A stretch of 64,000 bases of DNA from Paenilisteria portnoyi (GTDB taxonomy: Bacteria > Bacillota > Bacilli > Lactobacillales > Listeriaceae): the NCBI RefSeq assembly GCF_014322795.1, contig NZ_JAASTT010000005.1:1-64000 (forward strand), in the 5' to 3' direction. Each line of letters starts with the position of its first letter. The stretch's first letter is position 1. The translations under genes and the position numbers were made by a program. The notes under the pieces are model-generated. The model did not search any database. It worked only from the letters and a program-made list of their open reading frames with translations, and was not told the DNA's origin. Positions 35,326-44,612 of the stretch are shown here, piece after piece.

Positions 35326-35739
35326 AGAATGAAAAGCTGAAAGAGCCCGTTTAGCCTCGACAGAAATTGTTAGGGGGCGCAGCGAAAGTCCTCTTTTGAC
35401 TTTTGCGGAGGCCACGAAATTTCCGAGAGGCTGGCTCTTGAAGCTGGATCCAGAGGCGCCAAGCATGACGCCCCACCAATCTCTAGAATCGTATGTTACT
35501 CCACCCCAAACGAAAAAACCGAACGGTGTCCCCCGCTCAGTTTTTTCTTATATAATCAAATGTATAGGAACGTCAGTGAGTATACAAATCCATGCGTTAA
35601 ATCACGTTCCCCGCCTTCGGATCCAGCTTCAACGGCCAGATCCTCGAAATTTTCGTGCCCTCCACAAAAACAAAGGACGGGTTTTCATTGCGGCCCCTAA
35701 CAAATTTTTTCGGATCTAACGGGCCGTTTCAGCTTTTCA
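35326..35739. repeat. Large inverted duplication (about 121-bp arms) between regulator and ABC genes
   Basis: The left arm at 35331-35451 and the right arm at 35619-35739 are mutually complementary at roughly three quarters of positions by eye, sharing blocks such as AAAAGCTGAAA, TTGTTAGGGG and GAAGCTGGATCC. The right arm includes the last codons and stop of the response regulator. The central 167 nt hold a hairpin with A/T-runs at about 35511-35556 (AAAAAACTGAGCGG on the minus strand) that looks like a bidirectional terminator. Confidence 0.75.
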
Positions 35740-36412
35740 TCTTAAACCCAATCCCCCAAACCGTCTCCACAAACTCTCGGTCCGGCGCTACTTTCCCCAA
35801 TTTCCCACGAATATTACTCATATGTACATTCACCGTGTTCTCATCAATAAACTCTGTCTCCCCCCACACCGACGAAAAAATATTCTCCTTCGTGAAAACT
35901 TTGCTCGGATTACTAAGCAACAATTTTAAAATCCCAAACTCACGGGCAGTCAAACGAATATCCACCCCATCAACCTGCGCACTATACCGATCCTCTGACA
36001 AAGATAAGCCATTCCAAACTAACGCATCCGGGATGTCACCAGCAGTACTCCCTTTTCGCAACTGAACTTCCACACGTGCCAATAACTCCTCAATATCAAA
36101 CGGTTTCGTCATATAATCACTGGCTCCTAATTTCAACAAATCTACTTTATCCATCACCGTATTTTTAGCCGAAATCACGATAATCGCCGCAGCTTGTTTC
36201 GCGGTAATTTCCGCCACCAACTCCTCACCAGTCATTCCAGGCAACATCAAATCGCACAGCAACAAGTCAAACGCATCACTGTTCCAATATAATTTTGCCT
36301 CTGTGCCTGAAAATGCTTGCGTTACAGTATAGCCTTCGCGCGTCAACACGTCTGAAATCAGATGGTTAATATCATTGTCGTCCTCTGCAATCAAAATTTT
36401 TCCTAAACTCAT
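35729..36412 (-). CDS. OmpR-family response regulator
   Basis: This 227-residue regulator has a receiver domain (acidic pair EDDND, phosphoacceptor Asp in LLLCDLMLPGMTG near residue 53, Lys in DYMTKPFDIEE) and a C-terminal winged helix (VKTVW-type end: FVETVWGIGFKMKS). It should act with the kinase at 32603-33487 to control the ABC exporter. It is transcribed first, but the inverted repeat and internal terminator separate it from the ABC and kinase genes. Confidence 0.93.
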   Translation of the reverse strand: MSLGKILIAEDDNDINHLISDVLTREGYTVTQAFSGTEAKLYWNSDAFDLLLCDLMLPGMTGEELVAEITAKQAAAIIVISAKNTVMDKVDLLKLGASDYMTKPFDIEELLARVEVQLRKGSTAGDIPDALVWNGLSLSEDRYSAQVDGVDIRLTAREFGILKLLLSNPSKVFTKENIFSSVWGETEFIDENTVNVHMSNIRGKLGKVAPDREFVETVWGIGFKMKS

Positions 36413-36464
36413 GAACCCACGCTCCTTCTTTTAATCCATCTTCTCATAATTATCCTAAAATCGC

Positions 36465-36504
36465 AAAAAAAGATAGCAATCATCAAAGACCGCTACCTTT
36501 TTCT
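36465..36504. terminator. Terminator between esterase and response-regulator genes
   Basis: AAAGATAGC/GCTACCTTT with T-runs on both sides. On the minus strand it ends the esterase gene. Confidence 0.75.
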
Positions 36505-36507
36505 AAC

Positions 36508-37554
36508 TTATAACTTCTCTTGTAAAAATTCACTGATCAATTCATACGTCTCATCCGTTGCAGCAGAAGGCGTACTCATGAAGCCATGTGTTACCTTCTC
36601 CAAGCGTTTCGCGTAAACTGGAACGCCAGCATCTTTTAATTTCTCAGCATAAGCTTCACCTTGATCGCGCAATGGATCATATTCAGCGGTAGCCACAAAT
36701 GCTGCTGGTAAATCAGCAATATCTTTACTACGAATCGGTGCAACAAGTGGATCATATTTGCGATCGCCAGCACCGGATAAGTAAAGTTTGAAATATTTAT
36801 CCAGTGATTCTTTCGTCAAGACATAGCCTTCCGCGAACTCATCCATGGACGGATAAAGTACCGAAGCATCTCTTGAAAAGATATCAACAGGCGGATATAG
36901 CAAAATTTGTTTGGAAATGTTCGGTGTTCCTTTTGATTTAGCTAACTGGGCAACAACTGCCGCGATATTTCCGCCGGCGCTGTCCCCTGCAACAACAATA
37001 TCCTTTGATTTCGCACGTAAACTCGTTAAATGCTTCGAAACCCAAGCTACCGTCGCATACGCGTCTTCAATCGCAGCTGGGAACGGATTTTCAGGTGCTA
37101 AACGATAATCCACCGAAATCACGCGATATCCTGTTGTTTGAACTAATTTACGGGCAATGCCGTCTGTTGTTTGTACGCTACCAGTTACAAAGCCGCCACC
37201 GTGGAAATATACCATCAATGGATACGGGCCATCTGCTTCTGGTGAATAAATACGAAGACTGATTTTGCCGCCGGGACCATCGATTTTCTTATTTTCAATT
37301 TCGCCGACTTCGATATCTTTCGCTGCTGGAAGTGCTTTTTCAGCTAGGCGGATGTATTTGTATCGGGAATCTACATCCGATAGTGGTGCTGTCTTTTTCA
37401 CATAATCTTGCGCTGCTTCTTCTAGATTGTCAAGAACCTTTGGATCGTACTCCCGTTTACCGACTGCCTTCTTATAAATAAAGAAAATAGCAACCAGTGG
37501 TAACAATACGATACTTACTAAAACAATACCAATCCATTTCAATGTCTGTTTCAA
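36508..37554 (-). CDS. Membrane-anchored alpha/beta-hydrolase (HSL-type esterase)
   Basis: The 348-residue protein has an N-terminal helix (WIGIVLVSIVLLPLVAIFFIY) and a hormone-sensitive-lipase family domain: oxyanion motif HGGGFVTGS, nucleophile GDSAGGN, acid in AEYDPLRDQ and base in KVTHGFMS. It should hydrolyse short-chain carboxyl esters; the natural substrate is unknown. It is monocistronic with its own terminator. Confidence 0.9.
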   Translation of the reverse strand: MKQTLKWIGIVLVSIVLLPLVAIFFIYKKAVGKREYDPKVLDNLEEAAQDYVKKTAPLSDVDSRYKYIRLAEKALPAAKDIEVGEIENKKIDGPGGKISLRIYSPEADGPYPLMVYFHGGGFVTGSVQTTDGIARKLVQTTGYRVISVDYRLAPENPFPAAIEDAYATVAWVSKHLTSLRAKSKDIVVAGDSAGGNIAAVVAQLAKSKGTPNISKQILLYPPVDIFSRDASVLYPSMDEFAEGYVLTKESLDKYFKLYLSGAGDRKYDPLVAPIRSKDIADLPAAFVATAEYDPLRDQGEAYAEKLKDAGVPVYAKRLEKVTHGFMSTPSAATDETYELISEFLQEKL

Positions 37555-37678
37555 TTACGCTCACTCCTCAAATATAATCTCAAGTAATTCACCTCTTAAG
37601 TATAGCAGTTTTAAAAAATTTTAACCAATTTGTAGGCTAGGAAAACACGCAAGTTGATGCGATTTCACTTTCGTTTTT

Positions 37679-37750
37679 ATGGATATTTAATCATTTTTAT
37701 GAATAAAAATAAATAAAATGGTTGAAATAACATTCGTGTAGTGGTATTAT
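37679..37750 (+). promoter_or_regulatory. argGH promoter with tandem ARG boxes
   Basis: TTGAAA (37722-37727), a 17-nt spacer and TATTAT (37745-37750) form a strong promoter. Just upstream, ATGGATATTTAATCAT and ATGAATAAAAAT (37679-37713) resemble ArgR/AhrC operator half-sites, suggesting repression by arginine. Confidence 0.7.
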
Positions 37751-37795
37751 TAGTTTTATTGAAATGTATATTTATTAATAAAAGGGGATGTAGAG

Positions 37796-39010
37796 ATGAC
37801 AAAAGAAAAAATCGTTCTTGCTTATTCTGGTGGTTTAGATACCTCCGTTGCCATTCAGTGGTTGGCCGAAGAAAATTATGATGTTATTGCCTGTTGTTTA
37901 GATGTAGGCGAAGGAAAAGACTTGGAATTTATCAAAGAAAAGGCTTTGACAGTCGGTGCATCGGCGTCCTACACAATTGATGCGCGCGAGGAATTTGCGG
38001 AAGATTTCGCTCTAATCGCTCTGCAAGCCCATGCTTATTATGAAGGAAAGTATCCACTGATTTCAGCGCTCTCTCGTCCATTGATTGCGAAGAAGCTCGT
38101 GGAAGTGGCTAGACAAGAAGGCGCCGCTGCCATCGCTCATGGTTGTACTGGGAAAGGAAATGACCAAGTTCGTTTCGAAGTGGCGATCCATGCGTTGGCA
38201 CCAGATTTGAAAGTCGTTGCGCCCGTTCGTGATTGGAAATGGTCACGGGAAGAAGAGATCGAATATGCACAAAAACATAATATTCCGGTTCCGATTGACC
38301 TCGATAATCCGTTTTCTATCGATCAAAACTTGTGGGGACGTTCCAATGAGTGTGGCGTTTTGGAAAATCCGTGGGTTGCTCCACCAGAAGCTGCGTATGA
38401 CTTAACAGTAGCGCTAGAAGATACACCAAATACACCAGAAATCATTGAAATCGAGTTTTTAGCCGGTGTTCCGGTTGCTTTGAACGGTGAGTCACTGAGC
38501 CTAGCTGTTCTGATTCAAAAATTAAACAAGATTGCCGGCGCGCATGGGGTTGGCCGGATTGATCATATTGAAAATCGTCTTGTCGGCATTAAATCACGGG
38601 AAGTTTACGAGTGTCCTGCTGCTGTTGCCCTAATTACGGCGCATAAAGAGCTAGAAGATTTGACGTTTGTGCGTGAAGTCGCGCATTTCAAACCGGTAAT
38701 CGAGCAGAAAATCAGCGAAGTTATCTACAACGCGCTTTGGTTCTCGCCGCTTACAAGTTCGCTCGTAGCCTTCTTGAAAGATACGCAAAAATATGTGAAT
38801 GGTACGATTCGGATGAAACTTTTCAAAGGACATGCGATTGTGGAAGGTCGGAAATCACCGAATTCATTGTATGACGAGAACTTGGCCACGTACACTTCGG
38901 CGGATACATTCGATCAAGACGCAGCGGTTGGATTCATCAAACTTTGGGGCTTGCCAACGAAAGTTAGCGCAGAAGTCAATGCAAAATTAAACGCGAAAAC
39001 AGAGGTGTAA
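37796..39010 (+). CDS. argG: Argininosuccinate synthase
   Basis: The 404-residue enzyme joins citrulline and aspartate with ATP hydrolysis to AMP. The N-type ATP pyrophosphatase loop AYSGGLDTS is at residues 9-17, and the citrulline/aspartate-binding [13 protein letters not shown] is near 115. A GGGGATGTAG ribosome site precedes the ATG. It forms an operon with argH (3-nt gap) under ARG boxes. Confidence 0.97.
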   Translation: MTKEKIVLAYSGGLDTSVAIQWLAEENYDVIACCLDVGEGKDLEFIKEKALTVGASASYTIDAREEFAEDFALIALQAHAYYEGKYPLISALSRPLIAKKLVEVARQEGAAAIAHGCTGKGNDQVRFEVAIHALAPDLKVVAPVRDWKWSREEEIEYAQKHNIPVPIDLDNPFSIDQNLWGRSNECGVLENPWVAPPEAAYDLTVALEDTPNTPEIIEIEFLAGVPVALNGESLSLAVLIQKLNKIAGAHGVGRIDHIENRLVGIKSREVYECPAAVALITAHKELEDLTFVREVAHFKPVIEQKISEVIYNALWFSPLTSSLVAFLKDTQKYVNGTIRMKLFKGHAIVEGRKSPNSLYDENLATYTSADTFDQDAAVGFIKLWGLPTKVSAEVNAKLNAKTEV

Positions 39011-39013
39011 ACA

Positions 39014-40384
39014 ATGGAAAAATTATGGGGCGGTCGTTTTCAAGGAAAAAGTGAGGCGTGGATCGATGAATTCGGCGCCTCGATTTCCTTTGATGCAAAA
39101 CTAGCAAAACAAGATATTACGGGAAGCTTGGCGCATGTGGCAATGCTCGGGAAATGCGGCATTATTTCGGCGGATGAGGCGGTGCAAATCACAGCTGGAC
39201 TTGAGGCTCTTGCTGGAAAACTAGCGGCTGGTGCATTGGAATTTAGCGTCGTGAATGAGGATATTCATCTGAACATTGAGAAATTGCTACATGAAGAAAT
39301 AGGCCCTGTGGCTGGGAAATTACATACGGCACGGAGTCGGAATGACCAGGTCGCGACGGATATGCATTTGTATTTGAAGGAAGCGGTGACCGAGATTATT
39401 GCCTCTTTGGCGCATTTGCGGACGGTACTTGTGGTGAAAGCGGAGAGTCATGTCGAGACGATTATGCCTGGTTATACGCATTTGCAACACGCGCAGCCGA
39501 TTTCTTTCGCGCATCATTTATTGGCTTACTACGGCATGTTTAGCCGTGACTTGGAGCGTTTGACGGAGAGCATGAAGCGGATTGATATTTCCCCGCTCGG
39601 TTGTGCGGCGCTTGCTGGGACGACTTTTCCGATTGATCGGGCATATAGTGCAGAACAGCTTGGTTTTAGCGCGATGTATGATAATAGTTTAGACGGTGTT
39701 AGTGATCGCGATTTTATTATCGAATTTTTGAGTAATAGCGCCCTTTTGATGACGCATTTGTCGCGTTTTTGTGAGGAATTAATTTTGTGGACGAGCCATG
39801 AATTTCAGTTTGTTGAGCTAATTGACGCGTTTGCGACGGGAAGCAGCATTATGCCACAGAAAAAAAACCCCGATATGGCGGAGTTGATTCGTGGGAAAAC
39901 TGGGCGTGTTTACGGTAACTTATTCGGACTTTTGACGGTGCTTAAAGGCTTACCGCTCGCGTATAACAAGGATTTGCAGGAAGACAAAGAAGGTATGTTT
40001 GACACGGTTCATACGGTGAAAACGAGCCTCGATATTTTTGCGGGGATGATTGAAACAATGAAGGTGAACGAAACCGTGATGGAAAACGCGACGCAAAAAG
40101 ATTTTTCCAATGCGACTGAACTTGCTGACTACCTTGCTAAAAAAGGCGTGCCGTTCCGTGAAGCCCATGAAATTGTTGGGAAACTAGTTCTCGATTGTAC
40201 GCAAAAAGGGATCTACTTACAGGATGTGGCGCTCAAAGATTATCAAGCGATTCAGCCCGTTATTGAGCAAGATATTTATGACGCGCTTGCCTCCTATACT
40301 GCCGTTGCGAAACGTAATTCGTATGGCGGCACTGGTTTTGACCAAATTAGAGCCATGATTGAAAAAGCAAAACAAACATTATAA
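39014..40384 (+). CDS. argH: Argininosuccinate lyase
   Basis: The 456-residue enzyme of the fumarase/aspartase superfamily cleaves argininosuccinate to arginine and fumarate. The superfamily signature is visible as [12 protein letters not shown] near residue 277, with [12 protein letters not shown] near 110. It ends at a plus-strand terminator. Its start lies three bases after the argG stop. Confidence 0.97.
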   Translation: MEKLWGGRFQGKSEAWIDEFGASISFDAKLAKQDITGSLAHVAMLGKCGIISADEAVQITAGLEALAGKLAAGALEFSVVNEDIHLNIEKLLHEEIGPVAGKLHTARSRNDQVATDMHLYLKEAVTEIIASLAHLRTVLVVKAESHVETIMPGYTHLQHAQPISFAHHLLAYYGMFSRDLERLTESMKRIDISPLGCAALAGTTFPIDRAYSAEQLGFSAMYDNSLDGVSDRDFIIEFLSNSALLMTHLSRFCEELILWTSHEFQFVELIDAFATGSSIMPQKKNPDMAELIRGKTGRVYGNLFGLLTVLKGLPLAYNKDLQEDKEGMFDTVHTVKTSLDIFAGMIETMKVNETVMENATQKDFSNATELADYLAKKGVPFREAHEIVGKLVLDCTQKGIYLQDVALKDYQAIQPVIEQDIYDALASYTAVAKRNSYGGTGFDQIRAMIEKAKQTL

Positions 40385-40387
40385 TTA

Positions 40388-40431
40388 CAAAAAGAGGACT
40401 ATCCAATTTTCAGTGGAGTCCTCTTTTTTTG
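40388..40431 (+). terminator. argGH terminator
   Basis: AAAGAGGACT pairs with AGTCCTCTTT around a 16-nt loop, followed by TTTTTTT. Confidence 0.92.
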
Positions 40432-40508
40432 TTCACTTATTTTCAATGTATACTTTTTTACACGGATACATTACAATGATAAGGATTAAAACTGAAAGGA
40501 GTGACAAA

Positions 40509-40916
40509 ATGGTACAAGCAAAAATGGTTTTTCTAACGTTACCTGTAAAAAAATTAAACGCATCGGTGGACTTCTTCACAGCACTAGGCTTTGAATTCAA
40601 CCCACAATTCACGGATGAAAATGCGACATGCTTAATTTTGAATGAAAATACAATGGTTATGTTGGTCGTAGAGGATTATTTCAAAACATTCACGAAGAAA
40701 GAAATTTCAGATGCTAGAACATCAACTGAAGCTATTCTAGGCTTTTCTGCCGATAGTCGCGAAGGTGTCGATATATTTGTTGAAAAAGCACTCGCTTCTG
40801 GCGGTTCTGTGTCCAACGAGAAAGTAGACCACGGCTTTATGTATAGCGGTAGTTTCCAAGATGTTGACGGACACTTGTGGGAAGTTATGTACATGGATCC
40901 CAATTTCGTACAATAA
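40509..40916 (+). CDS. VOC-family (glyoxalase/bleomycin-resistance) protein
   Basis: This 135-residue protein of the vicinal-oxygen-chelate fold has two beta-alpha-beta-beta-beta repeats. The first is VFLTLPVKKLNASVDFFTALGF; the second ends in GSFQDVDGHLWEVMYMDP. This resembles PhnB/YaeR-like proteins, but metal ligands and substrate are not certain. The ATG at 40509 follows GGAG; upstream in-frame codons run through the argH terminator and are not used. Confidence 0.85.
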   Translation: MVQAKMVFLTLPVKKLNASVDFFTALGFEFNPQFTDENATCLILNENTMVMLVVEDYFKTFTKKEISDARTSTEAILGFSADSREGVDIFVEKALASGGSVSNEKVDHGFMYSGSFQDVDGHLWEVMYMDPNFVQ

Positions 40917-40921
40917 AATAT

Positions 40922-40969
40922 AAAAAGAGTCTTGATTACCTCAATAATAAGGTTCTCAGGACTCTTTTT
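40922..40969. terminator. Bidirectional terminator between VOC and FabK-like genes
   Basis: AAAAAGAGTC pairs with GACTCTTTTT around an inner stem, giving T-runs in both directions for the convergent genes. Confidence 0.9.
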
Positions 40970-40977
40970 ATATTGCT

Positions 40978-41907
40978 TTATTTTATAGTCAACGCACTCG
41001 CCGTTTCTGTTGCTTGTGTCATCATTTCTTGAATCAACGCGTCGACAGGCTTAATTTCGGTAATCATACCCGTAATTTGACCTGCCATAACTGAGCCGTT
41101 TTCCGTGTCGCCTTCTTGCACGGCTTTGCGTAAAGAGCCAAGCGTCAGTTCCTCAAGCACATCGCGATCCACGTTCTCATCTTCTAAACGCTGGTATTCC
41201 TTGATCATCTGATTTTTAATACTGCGAACTGGGGCACCATTTCGGCGACCAGTTACGACCGTATCACGATCTTTCGCCTTCAAACACGCTAATTTAAAAT
41301 TCTCGTGAACCGGGCATTCATCCGTCGCGAGGAAACGCGTACCAATTTGCACACCTTGAGCTCCCAATGCAAAAGCAGCTGCAATCCCGCGTCCATCGCC
41401 AATTCCGCCAGCCGCAATGACTGGAATCGAAACAGCATCAACCACTTGCGGCAATAGCGCCATCGTCGTCGTCTCACCAACATGTCCACCAGCTTCCATG
41501 CCCTCTGCCACAACCGCATCCGCACCGAGCTGCTCCATTTTGCGAGCAATCATCACAGACGGTACAACTGGAATAACCGTGATTCCAGCCTCTTTCCAGA
41601 TTGGCATATACGTTTTCGGCGTTCCAGCCCCAGTCGTCACTACTTTCACACCTTCTTCTATAATAACTGCCGTCAATTCCTCGATATTCGTCATCATCAG
41701 CATTAAATTGACACCAAACGGCTTGTCCGTCAACGCCTTCGTTTTCTGAATTTCCGTGCGCAATTCCTCTCCGCTCATACCGCCCGACGCGATAATTCCG
41801 AGTCCGCCAGCATTCGACACAGCCGCAACAAGTGGTGCCTTTGCGATTTGCGCCATCGCACCTTGCATAATTGGATATTTAATGTGCAGTAATTCCGTTA
41901 TTGACAT
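40978..41907 (-). CDS. FabK-like enoyl-ACP reductase II / nitronate monooxygenase family
   Basis: This 309-residue FMN-dependent TIM-barrel protein has the motifs shared with streptococcal FabK: GVKVVTTGAGTPKTYM, VIPVVPSV, AEGMEAGGHVG, PVIAAGGIGDGRG, GVQIGTRF and a C-terminal GSVMAGQI. FabK reduces enoyl-ACP in fatty-acid elongation; the wider family is annotated nitronate monooxygenase. The HVG and GSVMAGQI segments favour FabK over nitropropane dioxygenase. It is monocistronic and not within a fatty-acid gene cluster. Confidence 0.82.
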   Translation of the reverse strand: MSITELLHIKYPIMQGAMAQIAKAPLVAAVSNAGGLGIIASGGMSGEELRTEIQKTKALTDKPFGVNLMLMMTNIEELTAVIIEEGVKVVTTGAGTPKTYMPIWKEAGITVIPVVPSVMIARKMEQLGADAVVAEGMEAGGHVGETTTMALLPQVVDAVSIPVIAAGGIGDGRGIAAAFALGAQGVQIGTRFLATDECPVHENFKLACLKAKDRDTVVTGRRNGAPVRSIKNQMIKEYQRLEDENVDRDVLEELTLGSLRKAVQEGDTENGSVMAGQITGMITEIKPVDALIQEMMTQATETASALTIK

Positions 41908-41974
41908 GATTTTTTCCTCCGATACAATTTTCCATACGTTCCTTATTCCATGTATATTTTCTCACAAAGATTCC

Positions 41975-42007
41975 TAAAAAACAACCACTCTCCTAAAAAT
42001 GGCTGTC
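41975..42007 (-). terminator. Terminator after ROK kinase gene
   Basis: On the minus strand ACAGCCA/TGGTTGT (one G-U) is followed by TTTTTTAGG. Confidence 0.7.
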
Positions 42008-42020
42008 CTTTCCTAAAAAT

Positions 42021-42893
42021 TTACGCTTCATTCTTCGTCTGCACGGCTAGCAAAAGGCACCCAGTAATTCCAGCATCATCTTCCAATTTCGGCGGTACAA
42101 TATATTCCTCCAAATCCGGTAACTGGATATAGCCCGCAATCAACGTTTTTAATTTCTGACGAACGAGCGGGAAAACTTGGCGCTGCTTCATAACCCCGCC
42201 TCCAATAACAATTCGTTCTGGTGACAAAATCAAACTATAATTCATCAAAGCCTGCGCGATATAATGCGCTTCCAAATTCCAAACTTCCTCATTTTCGGCA
42301 AGTTCCACGCCCTTCTTACCCCAACGTTTTTCGATGGCCCCACCTGCTGCGAGCCCTTCCAAACAATCATCATGATACGGACAATTGCCCTGATAGCGAT
42401 CATGCTTGTGTCGGCGAACCATAATATGTCCCATTTCTGGATGCGAATAACCCTCTAACATTTTGCCATTTACAACAGCACCCGCGCCGATTCCTGTCCC
42501 AATCGTGATATACATACAACTCGAAAGTCCTTCTGCCGCACCAAGTGTCACCTCGCCAAGTGCCGCTGCATTCACATCTGTCGTAAAGCCAATCGGTACC
42601 TCAAATGCCTTTTTCAATGCGCCAACAATATCATAATTCCGCCACGCCAATTTCGGTGTAGACGTGATGTAGCCGTATGTTGGGCTCGATTTCCGCACAT
42701 CAATCGGACCAAATGAACCGACACCAATCGCCTCCAAATCCTCCTCATACTGCTTAAAAAACCGCTCTACAGATTTCATCGTCTCGGCTGGCTCCGTTGT
42801 AGGGTACGTCTCCCGCTTCAAAACCTTACCAGTTGCATCTCCCACTGCCACAACAAACTTCGTACCGCCTGCCTCAATCGCTCCAAAAACCAT
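42021..42893 (-). CDS. ROK-family sugar kinase (fructokinase-like)
   Basis: The 290-residue kinase opens with the phosphate-binding GAIEAGGTKFVVAVGD and has the catalytic-base region FTTDVNAAALGE near residue 105, ITIGTGIGAGAV, and a zinc site GHIMVRRH...CPYHDDCLEG of the GmuE/ScrK group. It phosphorylates fructose or another hexose. The ATG at 42891-42893 follows GGAG; an ATG at 42914 is less likely. No sugar transporter is adjacent. Confidence 0.9.
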   Translation of the reverse strand: MVFGAIEAGGTKFVVAVGDATGKVLKRETYPTTEPAETMKSVERFFKQYEEDLEAIGVGSFGPIDVRKSSPTYGYITSTPKLAWRNYDIVGALKKAFEVPIGFTTDVNAAALGEVTLGAAEGLSSCMYITIGTGIGAGAVVNGKMLEGYSHPEMGHIMVRRHKHDRYQGNCPYHDDCLEGLAAGGAIEKRWGKKGVELAENEEVWNLEAHYIAQALMNYSLILSPERIVIGGGVMKQRQVFPLVRQKLKTLIAGYIQLPDLEEYIVPPKLEDDAGITGCLLLAVQTKNEA

Positions 42894-43029
42894 TCCAATC
42901 CACTCCAATCTCATTATGTATTCGTTTACATTCTACATCAAAAAACGCAATTTGAGAAGCTTATTATCTAACAATTATCATTTTAGATTATATGTACCTA
43001 ATTTAGCAGATAATTATAAGCAAGGAAAA

Positions 43030-43572
43030 TCATTTTCTGAAAATCCAATGACACAGTCGCTCATATTGCTTAAAATACGCCGGAACCTCCTCTTTTTCTA
43101 GTCCCACATACATATTTGCCACAATGCTCTCATTATACCATTTCTGCAAGTCATACCCACGCTTAAAATAGCTCCAGACCTTGTTTCCTTCTGAGCTCAA
43201 CGCATATTTAACCGATTGCAAATTATCCAATTTATCCGCCACAATAATCGCTTTCTGCTCCAATGTTCCCGTGCGAACAACATCAATCGTATGAGCCTTT
43301 CGTTCCTCCCAAGTCTGCGATTTATCTTCCGTATGAGATGCCACAAGATCTGCAACATCCGCACCAAAAGCCGCTCGAATTTCCTCCAGCGTTACCGGTG
43401 TATCCTCCACCACATCATGCAAAAATCCTGCCGCCACAACTTCCTCACGAAATCCCGCATCACGCAATATATGAGCCACATTCCGCGGATGCGTAAAATA
43501 GGGCTCTCCTGTTATTTTACGACGCTGCATCCGATGCGCCTGTTCTGCAAAATCACTAGCTAGCCGATACAT
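43030..43572 (-). CDS. HD-domain hydrolase resembling small (p)ppGpp hydrolases
   Basis: The 180-residue single-domain HD protein has the RSH-hydrolase pattern: HPRNVAHILRDAG (first His), AAGFLHDVVEDTPVT (HD pair with the ED motif) and ADKLDNLQS near 115. This matches the hydrolase half of SpoT/Rel and the stand-alone MESH1/SAH group, which remove pyrophosphate from ppGpp. There is no synthetase domain. GGAGG precedes the ATG. Other nucleotidase roles are possible. Confidence 0.78.
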   Translation of the reverse strand: MYRLASDFAEQAHRMQRRKITGEPYFTHPRNVAHILRDAGFREEVVAAGFLHDVVEDTPVTLEEIRAAFGADVADLVASHTEDKSQTWEERKAHTIDVVRTGTLEQKAIIVADKLDNLQSVKYALSSEGNKVWSYFKRGYDLQKWYNESIVANMYVGLEKEEVPAYFKQYERLCHWIFRK

Positions 43573-43590
43573 CCTCCATTCCCTCCCATC

Positions 43591-43627
43591 TATTTTTAAA
43601 AGGGCCTTGGCAACTCACCAAAGCCCC
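43591..43627 (-). terminator. Terminator after carbonic anhydrase gene
   Basis: On the minus strand GGGCTTTGG pairs with CCAAGGCCC, followed by TTTTAAAAA. Confidence 0.85.
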
Positions 43628-43665
43628 AGTTTGAGTTCATTCCTTTAAAAATACAACGTCTGTCG

Positions 43666-44367
43666 TCACGCGCTGTGATGAATTTGCCTATCACCTAGCT
43701 CTTGAAGTGGCCGATTCGTATCCTCGATAATATCCTGGAAAGCTTCAAAATCTTCTTCAGCAACGCTCGTCGCGTCTCTCAGAACAATCCACGTCACACC
43801 TTCAAAAGTCGGTGGCGTCGTGAGTGATCCTTGATACGTAAAGTATGCCCTATTTTCAGGTAAAAATCCACTAACATCTAGCGAAAGCTCCTTTTCAATA
43901 CCGAAATCAGCAAAAACCTCTGGGAAAATCGAAGCTAACTCGCCAAAATCGCTACCTTCCAATTCCTGCTCCATCCAAATCCCTAAAACGAGACGTTCAC
44001 CCGCTGCATTCATATGCACCAAATGCCATTCCATCGCAAAATAATGCTCGTTTAGCGTGTGCTCACTTGGAACATGACCATGAAAAGCAATCAAATTATA
44101 CCGCTGTCCACCATACGTTAACCCCTGTTCCTTACTCTGTGGGAAAAGATGTACCGAATTCTCCACACGTCTCACCGTATATTTCGTTTCCTTGTAATCT
44201 AGTTCGAGCGGCGGAGCCCCCTGTACTTCCATCACTTTCTCCATATGAATATCAATTGGTGACTGATTCTTTCCTGTGTGCGCGATTTCATACTCATCAC
44301 AAATATGTCCCCAATAATGCGGTCCCTTTTCCCCTTTATAGGACCATTTCACAAGTGGCTCTGTCAT
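43666..44367 (-). CDS. Alpha-type carbonic anhydrase
   Basis: The 233-residue protein has the alpha-CA fold: the three zinc histidines are in AFHGHVPSEHT (two) and EWHLVHMN (one). The GKNQSPIDI N-terminal motif and SLTTPPTFEGVTW loop are present. It hydrates CO2 to bicarbonate. Unlike most bacterial alpha enzymes it has no signal peptide, so it appears cytosolic. It is monocistronic with its own terminator. Confidence 0.93.
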   Translation of the reverse strand: MTEPLVKWSYKGEKGPHYWGHICDEYEIAHTGKNQSPIDIHMEKVMEVQGAPPLELDYKETKYTVRRVENSVHLFPQSKEQGLTYGGQRYNLIAFHGHVPSEHTLNEHYFAMEWHLVHMNAAGERLVLGIWMEQELEGSDFGELASIFPEVFADFGIEKELSLDVSGFLPENRAYFTYQGSLTTPPTFEGVTWIVLRDATSVAEEDFEAFQDIIEDTNRPLQELGDRQIHHSA

Positions 44368-44572
44368 GCATCATTCCTCTTTTCATAAAAAAATTGCGCT
44401 CTATTTTGTAATCCTTATTATGCGAATATTTCGTGAATAGTTCTTCAAGTTGTTTTTTTATGTTCTTTTTATTATACTGAAAATCCGTCAAATTGCCAGT
44501 ATGTTTTCTCGAAAGTGGAAAAAACAATTTCAGAATCCCGCAAGAATCCCATTAAATAGCCAATTCTCACGC

Positions 44573-44607
44573 AAAAAAAAGAAGACCACCAAAATCAGTA
44601 GTCTTCC
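44573..44607 (-). terminator. Terminator after Eis-type gene
   Basis: On the minus strand GGAAGACTAC/GGTGGTCTTC (G-U tolerant) is followed by TTTTTTTT. Confidence 0.9.
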
Positions 44608-44612
44608 ATTAT

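Noticed and set aside
40359-40508. N-terminal extension of the VOC-family frame
   Set aside because: The extra 50 codons cross the argH stop and the argGH terminator; the ATG at 40509 has a proper ribosome site.
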